A DNA stretch of 16,756 bases from HGM13233 sp964478515. GTDB lineage: Bacteria; Bacillota; Clostridia; Oscillospirales; Ruminococcaceae. Made by a program: the position numbers and the translations under genes. This document shows positions 4,863 through 12,421 of this stretch, piece after piece (the stretch's first letter is position 1; the number at the start of each line of letters is the position of its first letter). The notes beneath the pieces are model-generated. The model did no database searches. It was not told the origin of the DNA and worked only from the letters and a program-made list of their open reading frames with translations. The DNA is taken from contig CAYZIL010000032.1 of the NCBI GenBank assembly GCA_964478515.1, positions 1 to 16,756 of the forward strand. The letters run 5' to 3'.

Positions 4863-6524
4863 TCAGCGCTCAAAGACCGGCTCGCCGGCAAAATAGTTGC
4901 ACATAACTTTAATAGTGCCGACGTCCTCGGCCGGCGTCGCGAGCACGTCGCGGTCGGTGATAATCATATCGGCGCTCTTGCCGACTTCCAGCGTGCCGCT
5001 TTCGCCGTCAAGAAAACTCGCGTAGGCGCCGGCGCGGGTGTAGGAGTCGAGCAAATCCTCGCGGCCGGCCGCCTGTTCGGGCCACAGCGGTTTGTGAAAG
5101 ACCGGGTCGTCGTAATTGAAAATCCAGGGGTGGTAATTGTCCGGCGCGACGCGCGTCATACCGGTCTCTATACCGACGAAGGGGTTAGGTCTGGCCGTAA
5201 TGGGGTAGTCGCTGGCGTTGGCGGTAACGGCGCCGGATGCAAAAAAGCTTTGCAGCGGGAAGGAATGGGCCTCGCGCTGCTCGCCGATGTTGCGGCTGTT
5301 TAATACATAGGTCTCGTCGACACAGCCCCAGTAGCTGTTGAGCATAGCCACTACGCCCAGCTGCTTGAAACGAGGTATATCGTCCCGGTGGGCGAGGAAC
5401 ACGTGCGTTATGCAGTGGCGGGCGTCGCTGCGGCCGCCGTGTGCCTGCAGGTATTCTATGGCGTCAAGTCCCTGTCTGACGGCGGCGTCGCCGTAGCAGT
5501 GCATGTGCGTGGAAATGCCGTGACGGTCGAGCTCGGCCATAACCGCGCGCAGATTGTCGTCGTCCCAGATTTTGTCGCCGCGCCAGCCCTTTGGGTAACC
5601 GGGGCAGTTAACATATGGCTCAAGAAGATATGACGTGTAGCTTTCGAGAATACCGTCGAGAAAGAATTTCGCAAAATCCATGCGGAACAGCTTACCGCCG
5701 TTGTCGCGGGCATGGCGCGCCACCGTGTCGGCCGTCTGCTCGACGCCGCGCAGCGGGTCCATGACGTAAGCGCCGCGAAAGCGCATACTCAGCTTGCCCT
5801 CGGCGTCCAGCTCTTTGAGCGCCTCTATGGCCGCGGGTCCCTCGGCGTCTATCCAGGCATCGAACGAGCCGCAAAAGCCCAGCGATTGCGCAGTGCTCTG
5901 GTAGGCGAGAATGCCGCGCTTGTAGTCCGCCACCGACAGCGGCGGCAGCGCGTTCAAAATAAGCTTCTGCGCCGACTCGCGAAAACAGCCGCTGGGCACG
6001 CCGCTGTCGTCGCGCTCAATGTGTCCGTTTTTCGGGTCGGGCGTGTCGGCGGTGATACCGGCGAACTCTATCGCCTTGGTGTTTGCCCACAGCGAATGCA
6101 GCGTTTCGGCCAGCAGCACTATGGGTATGTCGCGGCTGACGGCGTCGAGCACCCGCCGGTCGGGGCCGCGGCCGGGAAAGCAGGCCTCAAGATAACCCTG
6201 GCCGCGCAGGCACTTCGTCTGCGGGTTCTCGCGCAAAAAGCGCGCGCAGGCGGCGGCATAGTCGGCGGCGGTATTCATGCTTGCCATGTTGGCGCCGACG
6301 ACGGCGGCAGTGGCAAAGGCATAGTGACAGTGCCCTTCAAAAAACGCCGGCATCAGCGTGCCGCCGGCAAGGTCGACAGTTTCGGCGCCGGGCAGCGCCG
6401 CGCGCGCCGCGCTCTCGTCGCCGACAAAAACTATTTTGCCGCCGCGCACGCCCAGCGCGCTCGCCACGGTGTGCTTTGCGTCGGCGGTATAAACATTTCC
6501 GTTCAAAAATATTTTTTCTGACAT
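4863..6524 (-). CDS. Amidohydrolase family 3 protein (YtcJ-like)
   Basis: Cytoplasmic metal-dependent hydrolase of 553 residues. The N-terminal beta-sandwich start (SEKIFLNGNVYT) and TLMPAFFEGHCHY give the metal-binding HxH (H65, H67). Further expected ligands are K286/D290 in FAKFFLDG, H340-x-H342, H374 in HCITHVFL and D439 in NASDYP. The C-terminal TLEVGKSADMIITDRDV is the usual end of this fold. Relatives of the YtcJ/N-substituted formamide deformylase group cleave amide bonds; the substrate here is not evident. The ATG at 6524 follows CGGAGG. It is the last gene of the operon, 27 bases after a double GNAT. Since its neighbours would acylate amines, a deacylating role is attractive but inferred. 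Confidence 0.88.
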   Translation of the reverse strand: MSEKIFLNGNVYTADAKHTVASALGVRGGKIVFVGDESAARAALPGAETVDLAGGTLMPAFFEGHCHYAFATAAVVGANMASMNTAADYAAACARFLRENPQTKCLRGQGYLEACFPGRGPDRRVLDAVSRDIPIVLLAETLHSLWANTKAIEFAGITADTPDPKNGHIERDDSGVPSGCFRESAQKLILNALPPLSVADYKRGILAYQSTAQSLGFCGSFDAWIDAEGPAAIEALKELDAEGKLSMRFRGAYVMDPLRGVEQTADTVARHARDNGGKLFRMDFAKFFLDGILESYTSYLLEPYVNCPGYPKGWRGDKIWDDDNLRAVMAELDRHGISTHMHCYGDAAVRQGLDAIEYLQAHGGRSDARHCITHVFLAHRDDIPRFKQLGVVAMLNSYWGCVDETYVLNSRNIGEQREAHSFPLQSFFASGAVTANASDYPITARPNPFVGIETGMTRVAPDNYHPWIFNYDDPVFHKPLWPEQAAGREDLLDSYTRAGAYASFLDGESGTLEVGKSADMIITDRDVLATPAEDVGTIKVMCNYFAGEPVFER

Positions 6525-6551
6525 TGCATTGCCTCCGTTGCAACAGCCGAA

Positions 6552-7466
6552 TTATTCCGGCAGTTTTATCATTTGCAGATATTCGAGCAAAACATAGCCG
6601 CGCGCGGCCAAAAACTTTTCGGTGCGCGCGTCGCTGTCCAGCGTCTCTATGCGCCAGACGCGGTAGCCGTCGTGGTAATGCTGCTCGTAAAAATCCAAAA
6701 ACTCGCCGAACAATCCGCGCTTGCGGTATTCGGGACGCACAAATATTTCGTCAATGTTGGCCTGCATACCGTTTGACTCGTTGGAATAAAAGAAGTTTAT
6801 CAGTACATAGCCGGCGGTCTTTCCGTTTTCGGTGAGTATCCAACCGTCCAGGTGCGGACTGCCGCTCAGCGCCGTGTCGAAACTTGCCGCCAGCTTTTCC
6901 CGACCGGCCGGCATTTCAATAATTCCGCTTGCCTGCAGCGCCGCCGCCATAGCGAGAAAACCCTCGCGGTCGCCGGAGGCGAACGGGCGCACCCGCGCAG
7001 CGGTGAGCTCTTTTTTCGGCGTCTGCGCGACAAATTTTGTCATCTGCCGGTAGCGCAGCAATTTGTAGCCCAACCGCCGGTAAAGCGCCATCGCGCCGGC
7101 GTTCTCGTTTTCGACCTCCAGTCGGTAGCCCCTGACGGTGTCGCGGAATTCGCGCTCCATCTGCTCAATAAAAGCCGTGCCAAGGCCGCGGCCGCGGTAC
7201 TGCGGCTTTATGTATATTTCGTCCCAGCCGGCCAGCAGCCCGCCGAGCTCGTTGGAATAGCTCAGCAGCGCCGTGCCGTAGCCCGCCGGCGCGCCGTTCT
7301 GCTCAATTATATATCCTTTAAGCGACGGTGTGCCGGCTATAATGGCGGCAAAAGTATTTTCAAAATGTTCGCGGCCTATTTTGTGCTCCACCGCGTCGGA
7401 CGAAAAGAAACTCTGCGCCATGGCGCAATATTCGTCGCGGTCAGCCGGTAAAAACTGCCTTGCCAT
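6552..7466 (-). CDS. Double-domain GNAT acetyltransferase (paralogue B)
   Basis: Two GNAT folds in tandem in 304 residues. Domain 1 (about 1-145) has an intact acetyl-CoA loop R91-G-R-G94-L-G96 after WDEIYIKPQY. Domain 2 (about 158-302) has R248-K-R-G251-L-F253 after IDEIFVRPEY, with the last glycine replaced by Phe, so it may be weakened. Both carry the local signature YSNE followed about ten residues later by DE. The start ATG 7466 lies one base after the stop of the upstream paralogue, so the two are co-translated; a longer frame to 7616 only overlaps that gene. Protein and domain layout match paralogue A throughout (for example GYIIEQ, AVEH, SNE). Substrate unknown; probably a small amine in the same pathway. 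Confidence 0.88.
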   Translation of the reverse strand: MARQFLPADRDEYCAMAQSFFSSDAVEHKIGREHFENTFAAIIAGTPSLKGYIIEQNGAPAGYGTALLSYSNELGGLLAGWDEIYIKPQYRGRGLGTAFIEQMEREFRDTVRGYRLEVENENAGAMALYRRLGYKLLRYRQMTKFVAQTPKKELTAARVRPFASGDREGFLAMAAALQASGIIEMPAGREKLAASFDTALSGSPHLDGWILTENGKTAGYVLINFFYSNESNGMQANIDEIFVRPEYRKRGLFGEFLDFYEQHYHDGYRVWRIETLDSDARTEKFLAARGYVLLEYLQMIKLPE

Positions 7467-7467
7467 C

Positions 7468-8385
7468 TTATTCGGCCTTTTTGAGAACCTGGTAGTAGCG
7501 CAGCAGTTCGTAGCCCTTGCTCTCGTAATATTCAATGCTCTGCTCGTCGCCGCCGGCAAGTTCCAGCCTGTAAAGGCTGCAAGTATCCTTATAGTGGTTT
7601 TCAAACCAGTTGACAAATTCCTGACGCATTTCGCGCGAATTGTATTCGGGGTCTATGTACAGCTCGTCCACATTCATTATCAGTCCGCCGGCCTCGTTGG
7701 CATACATTATGCACACCAGCGCGTAACCAATCTGCCGGCCGTCGCGCTCCAGCATAAAGCCGTCAATGAACGGGCTTTTGTCCATTATCGCCTTGAATGT
7801 GTCGTGAAAATTCTTTTCGGTAACGGTAAGCTCAAACACGCCGCTGTCGTGGTATGTACGCGCCATTTCGCAGAACTTCTGCTCGTCGGCCGGCACAAAG
7901 GGCCGCGCCAGCGTCGAATCAAAGGGCGGCAGCACCGTATCGTGGCGGAATTTCGTCACTTGGCGGTACCACACCTGTTTGTAGCCGAGCTTGCCGTACA
8001 GCCTAAACAGCTCGTCGTGGTCCTCCTCGACCTCCATGCGGAACATGGCCGCGCGCTCGCGGTAGGTATCCTCGCAGAATTTTATGTAACTCGTGCCCAG
8101 CCCGTGGCCGCGAAATTCCGGCTTGACGTAGAGTTCGTCCCAGTTGTAAAGCATGCCGCCGCACTCGTTTGAGTAAGTCGAGCAGCCAACCAGCCCGAAA
8201 CCGGCAGCCTGACCGTCCTGTTCAATTATATACCCGTCAACGCGCGGGTCGCCCTTCATTACGGTAGTAAACGTCAGTACGGAATTGTCGTCCGGCGTGT
8301 CGTGCTCCACCGCGTCGGAAAAGTGGAAGGTGTGCGCCATCTTGTAGAACTCTTTCTCGTCTCCCTGTCTAAAAGGTCTGATCAT
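7468..8385 (-). CDS. Double-domain GNAT acetyltransferase (paralogue A)
   Basis: A 305-residue protein made of two GNAT domains. Domain 1 (about 1-147) holds the acetyl-CoA loop R92-G-H-G95-L-G97 after NWDELYVKPEF. Domain 2 (about 160-303) keeps the strand NVDELYIDPEY but has NSREMR where R-x-x-G-x-G is expected, so it has probably lost acyl-CoA binding and may serve structure or substrate binding. The ATG at 8385 follows GAGGAG. It is the second gene of the operon, 51 bases after the epimerase, and directly abuts paralogue B. The conserved Y(S/A)NE...DE pattern is shared by all four domains of the pair. This points to domain duplication followed by gene duplication. Confidence 0.88.
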   Translation of the reverse strand: MIRPFRQGDEKEFYKMAHTFHFSDAVEHDTPDDNSVLTFTTVMKGDPRVDGYIIEQDGQAAGFGLVGCSTYSNECGGMLYNWDELYVKPEFRGHGLGTSYIKFCEDTYRERAAMFRMEVEEDHDELFRLYGKLGYKQVWYRQVTKFRHDTVLPPFDSTLARPFVPADEQKFCEMARTYHDSGVFELTVTEKNFHDTFKAIMDKSPFIDGFMLERDGRQIGYALVCIMYANEAGGLIMNVDELYIDPEYNSREMRQEFVNWFENHYKDTCSLYRLELAGGDEQSIEYYESKGYELLRYYQVLKKAE

Positions 8386-8436
8386 TTTTATATCTCCTCG
8401 CTGTTGATAATTATTATCTGTCTGTGCCGGCCCACA

Positions 8437-9264
8437 CTATTTTCCGGATATGCCGAAATCTTTGAGCGCGTTCATAGTTTTCATTGCGTACAGCTCGGGG
8501 TCGCGCAGCTCCGGGTAGAGCAGTTCGACGCACAAATAGCCGTCGTAGCCGTGCTTATTAAGTATTTGCACGACCTCGCGCAGCGGCAGCACGCCCTCAC
8601 CCAACGGCAGGTGCGCCGGCGAGAAGCCGTCGTTGTCCTGAAAGTGGATGTGCGATATTTTCCCCGAAAGCTTGTTCATGAACTCCGAAAACGGCTCCCA
8701 GTGCACAAAGGGCGTGGCGACGTCTATCATTGTCGTCAGCCGTTCGCTGTCGACGTCGGCAAAAATGTCGACGAGGTCGTCCGCCGTGGCGCCGACGTTG
8801 CTTTCCATCAGCGTCACCGCCTCAACCATCAAGTCGACGCCGACTTTTTCGGCGTGGGCGCACAGTTCTCTGAGCACACCGACGACATTGCGGCGGTTTT
8901 CGGCGCGCGAGGTCGCGTAGCCGGCGTGGTCGAACGCCACAAGTACGCGCGGCGCGCCTATGCGCGCGGCGGCGCTCAAGGCGGTTTTAAGGTAATCTAC
9001 CGTCTCGCGGCGCTCCTTGGGGTCGGTAGTGCAGGGGTTGTAGGGATAGTTGAGTACCTCGGCGCAGAACACCGGCGTTTCCATATGGTACTTCTTTTTC
9101 AGCGCCAGAATTTCCGCCGCCTTGGCGTCGTCGACGTCGTAAGCGTAGGCGTGGGGTCTGCCGCCCCATATTTCAACGCCGTCGTAACCAAGCTCGCTGC
9201 AGACCTCAAAGGCCTTTTCCAGCGGGTAGCGCTTGAACATATAAGAAAGTAAACAGGTTTTCAT
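8437..9264 (-). CDS. Sugar phosphate isomerase/epimerase, xylose-isomerase-like TIM barrel (FrlC-like)
   Basis: A 275-residue AP-endonuclease-2/xylose-isomerase-like barrel. Expected metal ligands are visible: E148 (DLMVEAVT), D181 (TMIDVATP), H205/H207 (SHIHFQD) and E247 (YLCVELL). It strongly recalls fructoselysine 3-epimerase FrlC as I remember that protein: SELGYDGVEIWGGRPHA (23-39), YPYN (73-76), HAGY (113-116), ESNV (154-157) and GEGVLPLRE (222-230). FrlC interconverts psicoselysine and fructoselysine, Amadori-type sugar amines. No fructoselysine kinase or deglycase gene is in the window, so the exact substrate is open. The ATG at 9264 follows GAGGTGAGGAG. It is the first gene of the minus-strand operon and is driven by the promoter at 9339-9367. 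Confidence 0.88.
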   Translation of the reverse strand: MKTCLLSYMFKRYPLEKAFEVCSELGYDGVEIWGGRPHAYAYDVDDAKAAEILALKKKYHMETPVFCAEVLNYPYNPCTTDPKERRETVDYLKTALSAAARIGAPRVLVAFDHAGYATSRAENRRNVVGVLRELCAHAEKVGVDLMVEAVTLMESNVGATADDLVDIFADVDSERLTTMIDVATPFVHWEPFSEFMNKLSGKISHIHFQDNDGFSPAHLPLGEGVLPLREVVQILNKHGYDGYLCVELLYPELRDPELYAMKTMNALKDFGISGK

Positions 9265-9338
9265 CTTTTCTCCTCACCTCTTATTTTTGCGCCGGTTTTG
9301 TTTGAAAAACGTGCGCTTTCATTTATTTACTGTTTTTT

Positions 9339-9367
9339 ATTTAATCACAGCATATCACAAATGTCAA
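9339..9367 (-). promoter_or_regulatory. promoter of the epimerase/GNAT/amidohydrolase operon
   Basis: On the minus strand a consensus TTGACA (9362-9367) and TTAAAT (9339-9344) lie 17 bases apart (TAAATA at 18 is an alternative). The leader is about 70 nt and ends in GAGGTGAGGAG before the ATG at 9264. Confidence 0.7.
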
Positions 9368-9580
9368 CGCGCGTCGACGGGGCGGGAAGTAGAATATCCG
9401 CCGCCGCTTTTAGGCACTTTGCCCGCACGTCGCGCCACTTTTCCCCGTTATATTTACTATTTTATTGCCGCATCAGGCGAAATTAATATTTTATTTTGGC
9501 AAAACCGGCGGCAATCGTGCCGTTTTCTTTTGTTTGATAAAATATCGAAATGATTAATAATATTGCGAAAGGATTTATTC

Positions 9581-9609
9581 TTGCTTTGTGCCTGTGTCAA
9601 TGCTACAAT
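9581..9609 (+). promoter_or_regulatory. promoter of the aldolase/TIM-barrel/nitroreductase operon
   Basis: TTGCTT (9581-9586), 17-base spacer, TACAAT (9604-9609). The transcript would start near 9616, about 34 bases before the ATG at 9650. Confidence 0.65.
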
Positions 9610-9649
9610 TAAATCAATCATCAGGGTCTGTACCCGAAAGGAGCAAATC

Positions 9650-10306
9650 ATGGACGAAAGAATAAAGCAGATATATATGGAAGAGGCGGCGTGGGGCACA
9701 CGCTGGCTGTACGAAAAGGGCTATTCTCCCGACGGCGACTCCGGCGACGTCAGCGTGCGCGACCCGGACACCGGTCTTATTTACATTTCCGCGGCGCTCA
9801 AGTCAATACCCATGCCCTATATTAACAACGGCGAATGCCAAGCGCAGGACATGGCCGTGCTCGACATCGACGGCAATTCGCTGACTCCCTGGACAGCCGA
9901 GACTATTGAGGCGCCCATGCACCTCGCCATCTACCGCGCGCGCCCCGACGTCAAGGCCATAGTGCACACCCACGCACAGTGGTCGTCGGTCTTTTCTATC
10001 ACCCACCAGGACTTGCCGCTGACGCTCGTAGAGCACTATATCCATCTCGGCGGCACGGTAAAGTGCGCCGAATACGGCCCCGCCGGCTCCAAAGAGATTG
10101 CGGAAAACGTCGTCAAGGCGCTGGGCAGCAACAACGCGGCGCTGATGGCCGGTCACGGCGCCGTCTGCACCGGCGACACCATGCGCCTGGCCTGGGTCAA
10201 CGCCGTATTTCTCGAGAGCATTGCCCAAAAGACCGTCTTTGCCAAGCTGACCGGCGAGCTGCACGTTCTTAAAGAAGAGGACTGCCTGGACGAGAGTTTA
10301 AAATAA
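9650..10306 (+). CDS. Class II aldolase/adducin family protein (AraD/FucA-like)
   Basis: A 218-residue class II aldolase or 4-epimerase-type enzyme, zinc dependent, acting on a sugar phosphate or related hydroxy-keto compound. Metal ligands are H106 and H108 in AIVHTHAQ and H169 in MAGHGAV, with the acid/base E87 in ETIEAPMH. The substrate loop SGDVSVRDP (31-39) corresponds to the usual G-N-x-S-x-R, with Asp in place of Asn. The start at ATG 9650 is fixed by AAAGGAG (9637-9643); a longer open frame to 9563 would cover the promoter. It heads a plus-strand operon divergent from the FrlC-like operon. Together they suggest isomerisation followed by retro-aldol cleavage of a sugar derivative, which is inference. 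AraD, FucA and MtnB-like roles cannot be separated from sequence alone. Confidence 0.88.
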   Translation: MDERIKQIYMEEAAWGTRWLYEKGYSPDGDSGDVSVRDPDTGLIYISAALKSIPMPYINNGECQAQDMAVLDIDGNSLTPWTAETIEAPMHLAIYRARPDVKAIVHTHAQWSSVFSITHQDLPLTLVEHYIHLGGTVKCAEYGPAGSKEIAENVVKALGSNNAALMAGHGAVCTGDTMRLAWVNAVFLESIAQKTVFAKLTGELHVLKEEDCLDESLK

Positions 10307-10348
10307 CCGCCGCTCTGCTTTGTGTCCCACGCCGCGCCCTTTTCTGAG

Positions 10349-10378
10349 CGCCGGCAAACGCCGGCAAACGCCGGCAAA
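10349..10378 (+). repeat. CGCCGGCAAA x3 tandem repeat between two operon genes
   Basis: Three exact ten-base copies sit in the 109-base gap between the aldolase stop and the next start, followed by a partial copy (CGGCGCAGCAAACG). Each unit contains GCCGGC, a six-base palindrome. The period of ten bases is about one helical turn. It may be slippage DNA, a protein-binding array or an RNA processing site. Confidence 0.8.
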
Positions 10379-10415
10379 CGGCGCAGCAAACGCAATAAAA
10401 AAAGAGGTAAAACTT

Positions 10416-11075
10416 ATGGCTTCACCTATCCTCATTACAATGCTCACCTACCACGACAAAACCGTTGCCAACGGCAAGGAGATATTTCTCGCCGCCAAAG
10501 ACGCGCCCTGCATGCACTGGGGCTTTAAGGACGTCGGGCTGCCGCGCGCAGATGTTGTCGACCTCGTCGACACCATGAAAGCCGCCGGCAAAACGACCTA
10601 CCTTGAGTGCCTTGCTTTTGAAGAAGAAAGCGCCCTGCGCAGCGCAGAGCTTGCCGTTGAGTGCGGTTTTGACGTTATCATGGGCACTTTCTACTTTGAC
10701 AGCGTCGGCGAATACGCTTTGTCGCACGGCAAACAGTATTTTCCCTTTTTCGGCGACTTGCTCAAGGGCATACTGTACGGCACAATAGAGGACACCGTCA
10801 AGACCGCGAATGAGCTCGCCGAAAAAAAGGTCACCGGCGTCAACCTTTGCGGCTACCGCTACGTCGGCGACGCCGACAAAATGATATGCAGCGTTGCCGC
10901 CGCGTGCGCAAAGCCCGTGTATATTGCCGGCAGCGTCGACAGCTACGCAAAAATCGACACTCTGAAAAAAGCCAATATCAGCGCCTTTACTATCGGCGGC
11001 GCCTTTTTCGAGCACAAATTCGGCGACAGCTTTGCCGAACAGATTACCGCAGTCGAGAAATATTTGGCCAAGTAA
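10416..11075 (+). CDS. TIM-barrel protein of unknown function (HisA/TrpF-like phosphate-binding fold)
   Basis: A 219-residue protein whose alternating strand/helix pattern is that of a beta/alpha barrel. Near the C-terminus, KPVYIAGSVDSYAKI and SAFTIGGAFFE carry the paired glycine turns that bind a phosphate in HisA/HisF/TrpF-type and related barrels. Other striking segments are WGFKDVGLPRAD, TTYLECLAFEEES and DVIMGTFYFDSV. I do not recognise a characterised orthologue and give no gene name. ATG 10416 is preceded by AGAGGTAA; a longer frame to 10320 runs through the tandem repeat. It lies between a class II aldolase and a nitroreductase, so it probably acts on a phosphorylated intermediate of the same pathway. 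Confidence 0.75.
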   Translation: MASPILITMLTYHDKTVANGKEIFLAAKDAPCMHWGFKDVGLPRADVVDLVDTMKAAGKTTYLECLAFEEESALRSAELAVECGFDVIMGTFYFDSVGEYALSHGKQYFPFFGDLLKGILYGTIEDTVKTANELAEKKVTGVNLCGYRYVGDADKMICSVAAACAKPVYIAGSVDSYAKIDTLKKANISAFTIGGAFFEHKFGDSFAEQITAVEKYLAK

Positions 11076-11093
11076 AAAATGTGAGGTGTTATT

Positions 11094-11618
11094 ATGGAAC
11101 TGTACGAGGGCTTGCTCAGCCGCCGCAGCGTGCGCAGTTACACCGGTGAGCCGCTCAGCGACGCTCAACTGAAAAAACTCATCGCCGCCGGCATGGCGGC
11201 GCCGACAGCACACGACACCCGCACCATGCGCTTTCTTTCTATCACCGAGCGCGAAAAACTGCTGTCGCTGCGCAAATATTCAAAATGGTGGCAGATGCTC
11301 GACAAGGCCGGCGCCGCCATTGTGGTGATGTCCGACATGCGCATTCCCGCCAATGTACCGCCGCTGGTCGACGAGATGACGCTCGACGGACCTATAGCGA
11401 GCATTGAGAACATTTTGCTCGCCGCCCACGCGCTGGGACTGGGCGCCGTCTGGCTGGGTTTTTGCGCGCAGAGCGATAATTACGCCGGCTTTTGCCGCGA
11501 GCTCGGCATACCCGAGTACTACCGCGTTGTCGGCGTGGTTTCGGTCGGCTGCCCGTCGGGCGCCGCGCACAGCGAGGACCGCTACGACGACGCCAAGTGG
11601 TTCCGCGAAAAAATATAA
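11094..11618 (+). CDS. Nitroreductase family protein (FMN-dependent)
   Basis: A 174-residue flavin oxidoreductase of the nitroreductase fold. The N-terminal LLSRRSVRSYTGEPLS contains the FMN-phosphate-binding R10, R11, S12 and R14. The central SIENILLAAHALGLGAVWLGF and the C-terminal YRVVGVVSVGCPSG are the usual second flavin-site segments. The enzyme would use NAD(P)H to reduce a substrate that cannot be inferred. The ATG at 11094 follows GTGAGGTG and lies 18 bases after the TIM-barrel stop. It is the last gene of the operon, closed by the terminator at 11661-11694. The reason for a redox enzyme beside an aldolase is not evident. Confidence 0.9.
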   Translation: MELYEGLLSRRSVRSYTGEPLSDAQLKKLIAAGMAAPTAHDTRTMRFLSITEREKLLSLRKYSKWWQMLDKAGAAIVVMSDMRIPANVPPLVDEMTLDGPIASIENILLAAHALGLGAVWLGFCAQSDNYAGFCRELGIPEYYRVVGVVSVGCPSGAAHSEDRYDDAKWFREKI

Positions 11619-11660
11619 GTAAAACGCACCAACAGACGTCCGCTTTCATATTTCACTCTG

Positions 11661-11694
11661 CCGCCGCGCCGAATTTTTCGGCGCGGCGGTTTTT
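11661..11694 (+). terminator. strong Rho-independent terminator after the nitroreductase gene
   Basis: CCGCCGCGCCGAA (11661-11673) pairs perfectly with TTCGGCGCGGCGG (11677-11689) over three T, followed by five T. It closes the plus-strand operon. Confidence 0.92.
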
Positions 11695-11763
11695 GGCGCT
11701 TTTCGCCGGCAAGTTATGAACGCCGCAGCCCACGCCGGAATAGAATGGCGCGAGGGGTGAAGT

Positions 11764-12354
11764 ATGAAGCTCGCGACTGTTATGTTAAGCTACCGCGGCG
11801 CACTGCAGCAGTTTACAATACTGGCCGAACGGCGCGACGAGTTCGGCGCGGATTTTGCGCCGCCGCGCCGACAGCGCAAAAAACTGAGCGCCGCGCGCAG
11901 CGAGCGGCTGCGGCTGTGGTGCGGCGGTGAGCTTTGCGGCGAATTGTGGTTGCTGGAGCCGGCGCACGCGCGCGGCGGCGAATGGGAAATAACCTGGTTT
12001 CGCGTCCAGCGCAAGTTTCGCCGCGCCCATCTCGCCTCGCTGCTGTGCCAAGCGGCGCTGCGGCGCGCCCAGCAGCGGGGCTGCACGCGCATACAAGCGT
12101 GCGTTCCCTGCCGCTGCCGGCGCGCTGTGTGCGCGCTGCTGTCGTGCGAGGGAATGCACCTGGTAGCGCTTGACCGCGGCAGATACATTCTCACCGCCGA
12201 GCGCGCCGAGCGCTGGCTGTACAGCGAGCGCTGTCTTGTGCCGCTGCGGCGGCGCGCAGTTGCCTTGAAATTGAGCCAATGCTCAATTGGTTTGCTCACC
12301 CGGCGAACCCGCAAAAGTATACAAATTGTATTTTTTAAGCGCAACATACAGTAG
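11764..12354 (+). CDS. Degenerate, arginine-rich GNAT-like protein
   Basis: A 196-residue protein with unusually many Arg, Ala and Cys residues. Residues about 48-145 follow a GNAT outline: LWCGGELCGELWLLEP (strands 2-3), EWEITWFRVQRKFRRAHLASLLCQAALRRAQQRG (motif A) and IQACVPCRCRRAVCALLSCEGMHLVALDRGRYIL (motif B). The acetyl-CoA loop reads R-R-A-H-L-A, with His where the first Gly is expected, so activity is doubtful. A gap-free basic C-terminus of about 45 residues has no clear match. ATG 11764 follows GAGGGGTGAAG; a TAGAAT box at 11741-11746 may be its -10, but the -35 is poor. The gene end contains an eight-base inverted repeat (AATTGAGC, 12269-12276; GCTCAATT, 12281-12288). Its high GC makes all other frames open too, so I am less sure of this gene than of its neighbours. 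Confidence 0.65.
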   Translation: MKLATVMLSYRGALQQFTILAERRDEFGADFAPPRRQRKKLSAARSERLRLWCGGELCGELWLLEPAHARGGEWEITWFRVQRKFRRAHLASLLCQAALRRAQQRGCTRIQACVPCRCRRAVCALLSCEGMHLVALDRGRYILTAERAERWLYSERCLVPLRRRAVALKLSQCSIGLLTRRTRKSIQIVFFKRNIQ

Positions 12355-12372
12355 AATGTGCCAAAATTCATT

Positions 12373-12386
12373 ATTTGTTCACAAAT
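12373..12386. promoter_or_regulatory. ATTTGT-TC-ACAAAT inverted repeat upstream of abrB
   Basis: A perfect six-base inverted repeat with a two-base centre, in an AT-rich stretch that also holds ATACA-AAT-TGTAT (about 12318-12332). It lies about 40 bp upstream of the -10 of abrB. It could be an operator, perhaps for AbrB itself, which favours AT-rich DNA. Confidence 0.35.
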
Positions 12387-12421
12387 TATCTACAAGTTTG
12401 CGAAAATGTTGCCGCAAGTTA

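Larger units (their letters stand above)
9265..9649. other. 385-bp divergent control region of the two metabolic operons
   Basis: No gene was found here. It holds the minus promoter (9339-9367), the plus promoter (9581-9609) and about 210 bp between their -35 boxes. That space includes an inverted repeat CGGCA-atcg-TGCCG (9509-9522) followed by TTTTCTTTT, which could be an operator or a weak terminator. AT-rich blocks near 9445-9500 and 9523-9570 may be binding or bending DNA. No regulator gene is adjacent. Confidence 0.6.

Noticed and set aside
5712..6835. Long frames antisense to the amidohydrolase and into the GNAT gene
   Set aside because: Arginine- and alanine-rich shadows produced by high-GC third positions; no ribosome-binding site and no recognisable motif.
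8302..9252. 316-codon frame antisense to the epimerase
   Set aside because: The opposite strand encodes a clear FrlC-like enzyme with all metal ligands; the antisense frame has no start signal.
10349..10395. CRISPR-like repeats
   Set aside because: Units are ten bases and directly adjacent, with no spacers, and no cas gene is present.
11785..12371. Minus-strand frames opposite the 11764 GNAT-like gene
   Set aside because: No ribosome-binding site, no motif, and composition consistent with shadows of a GC-rich gene.
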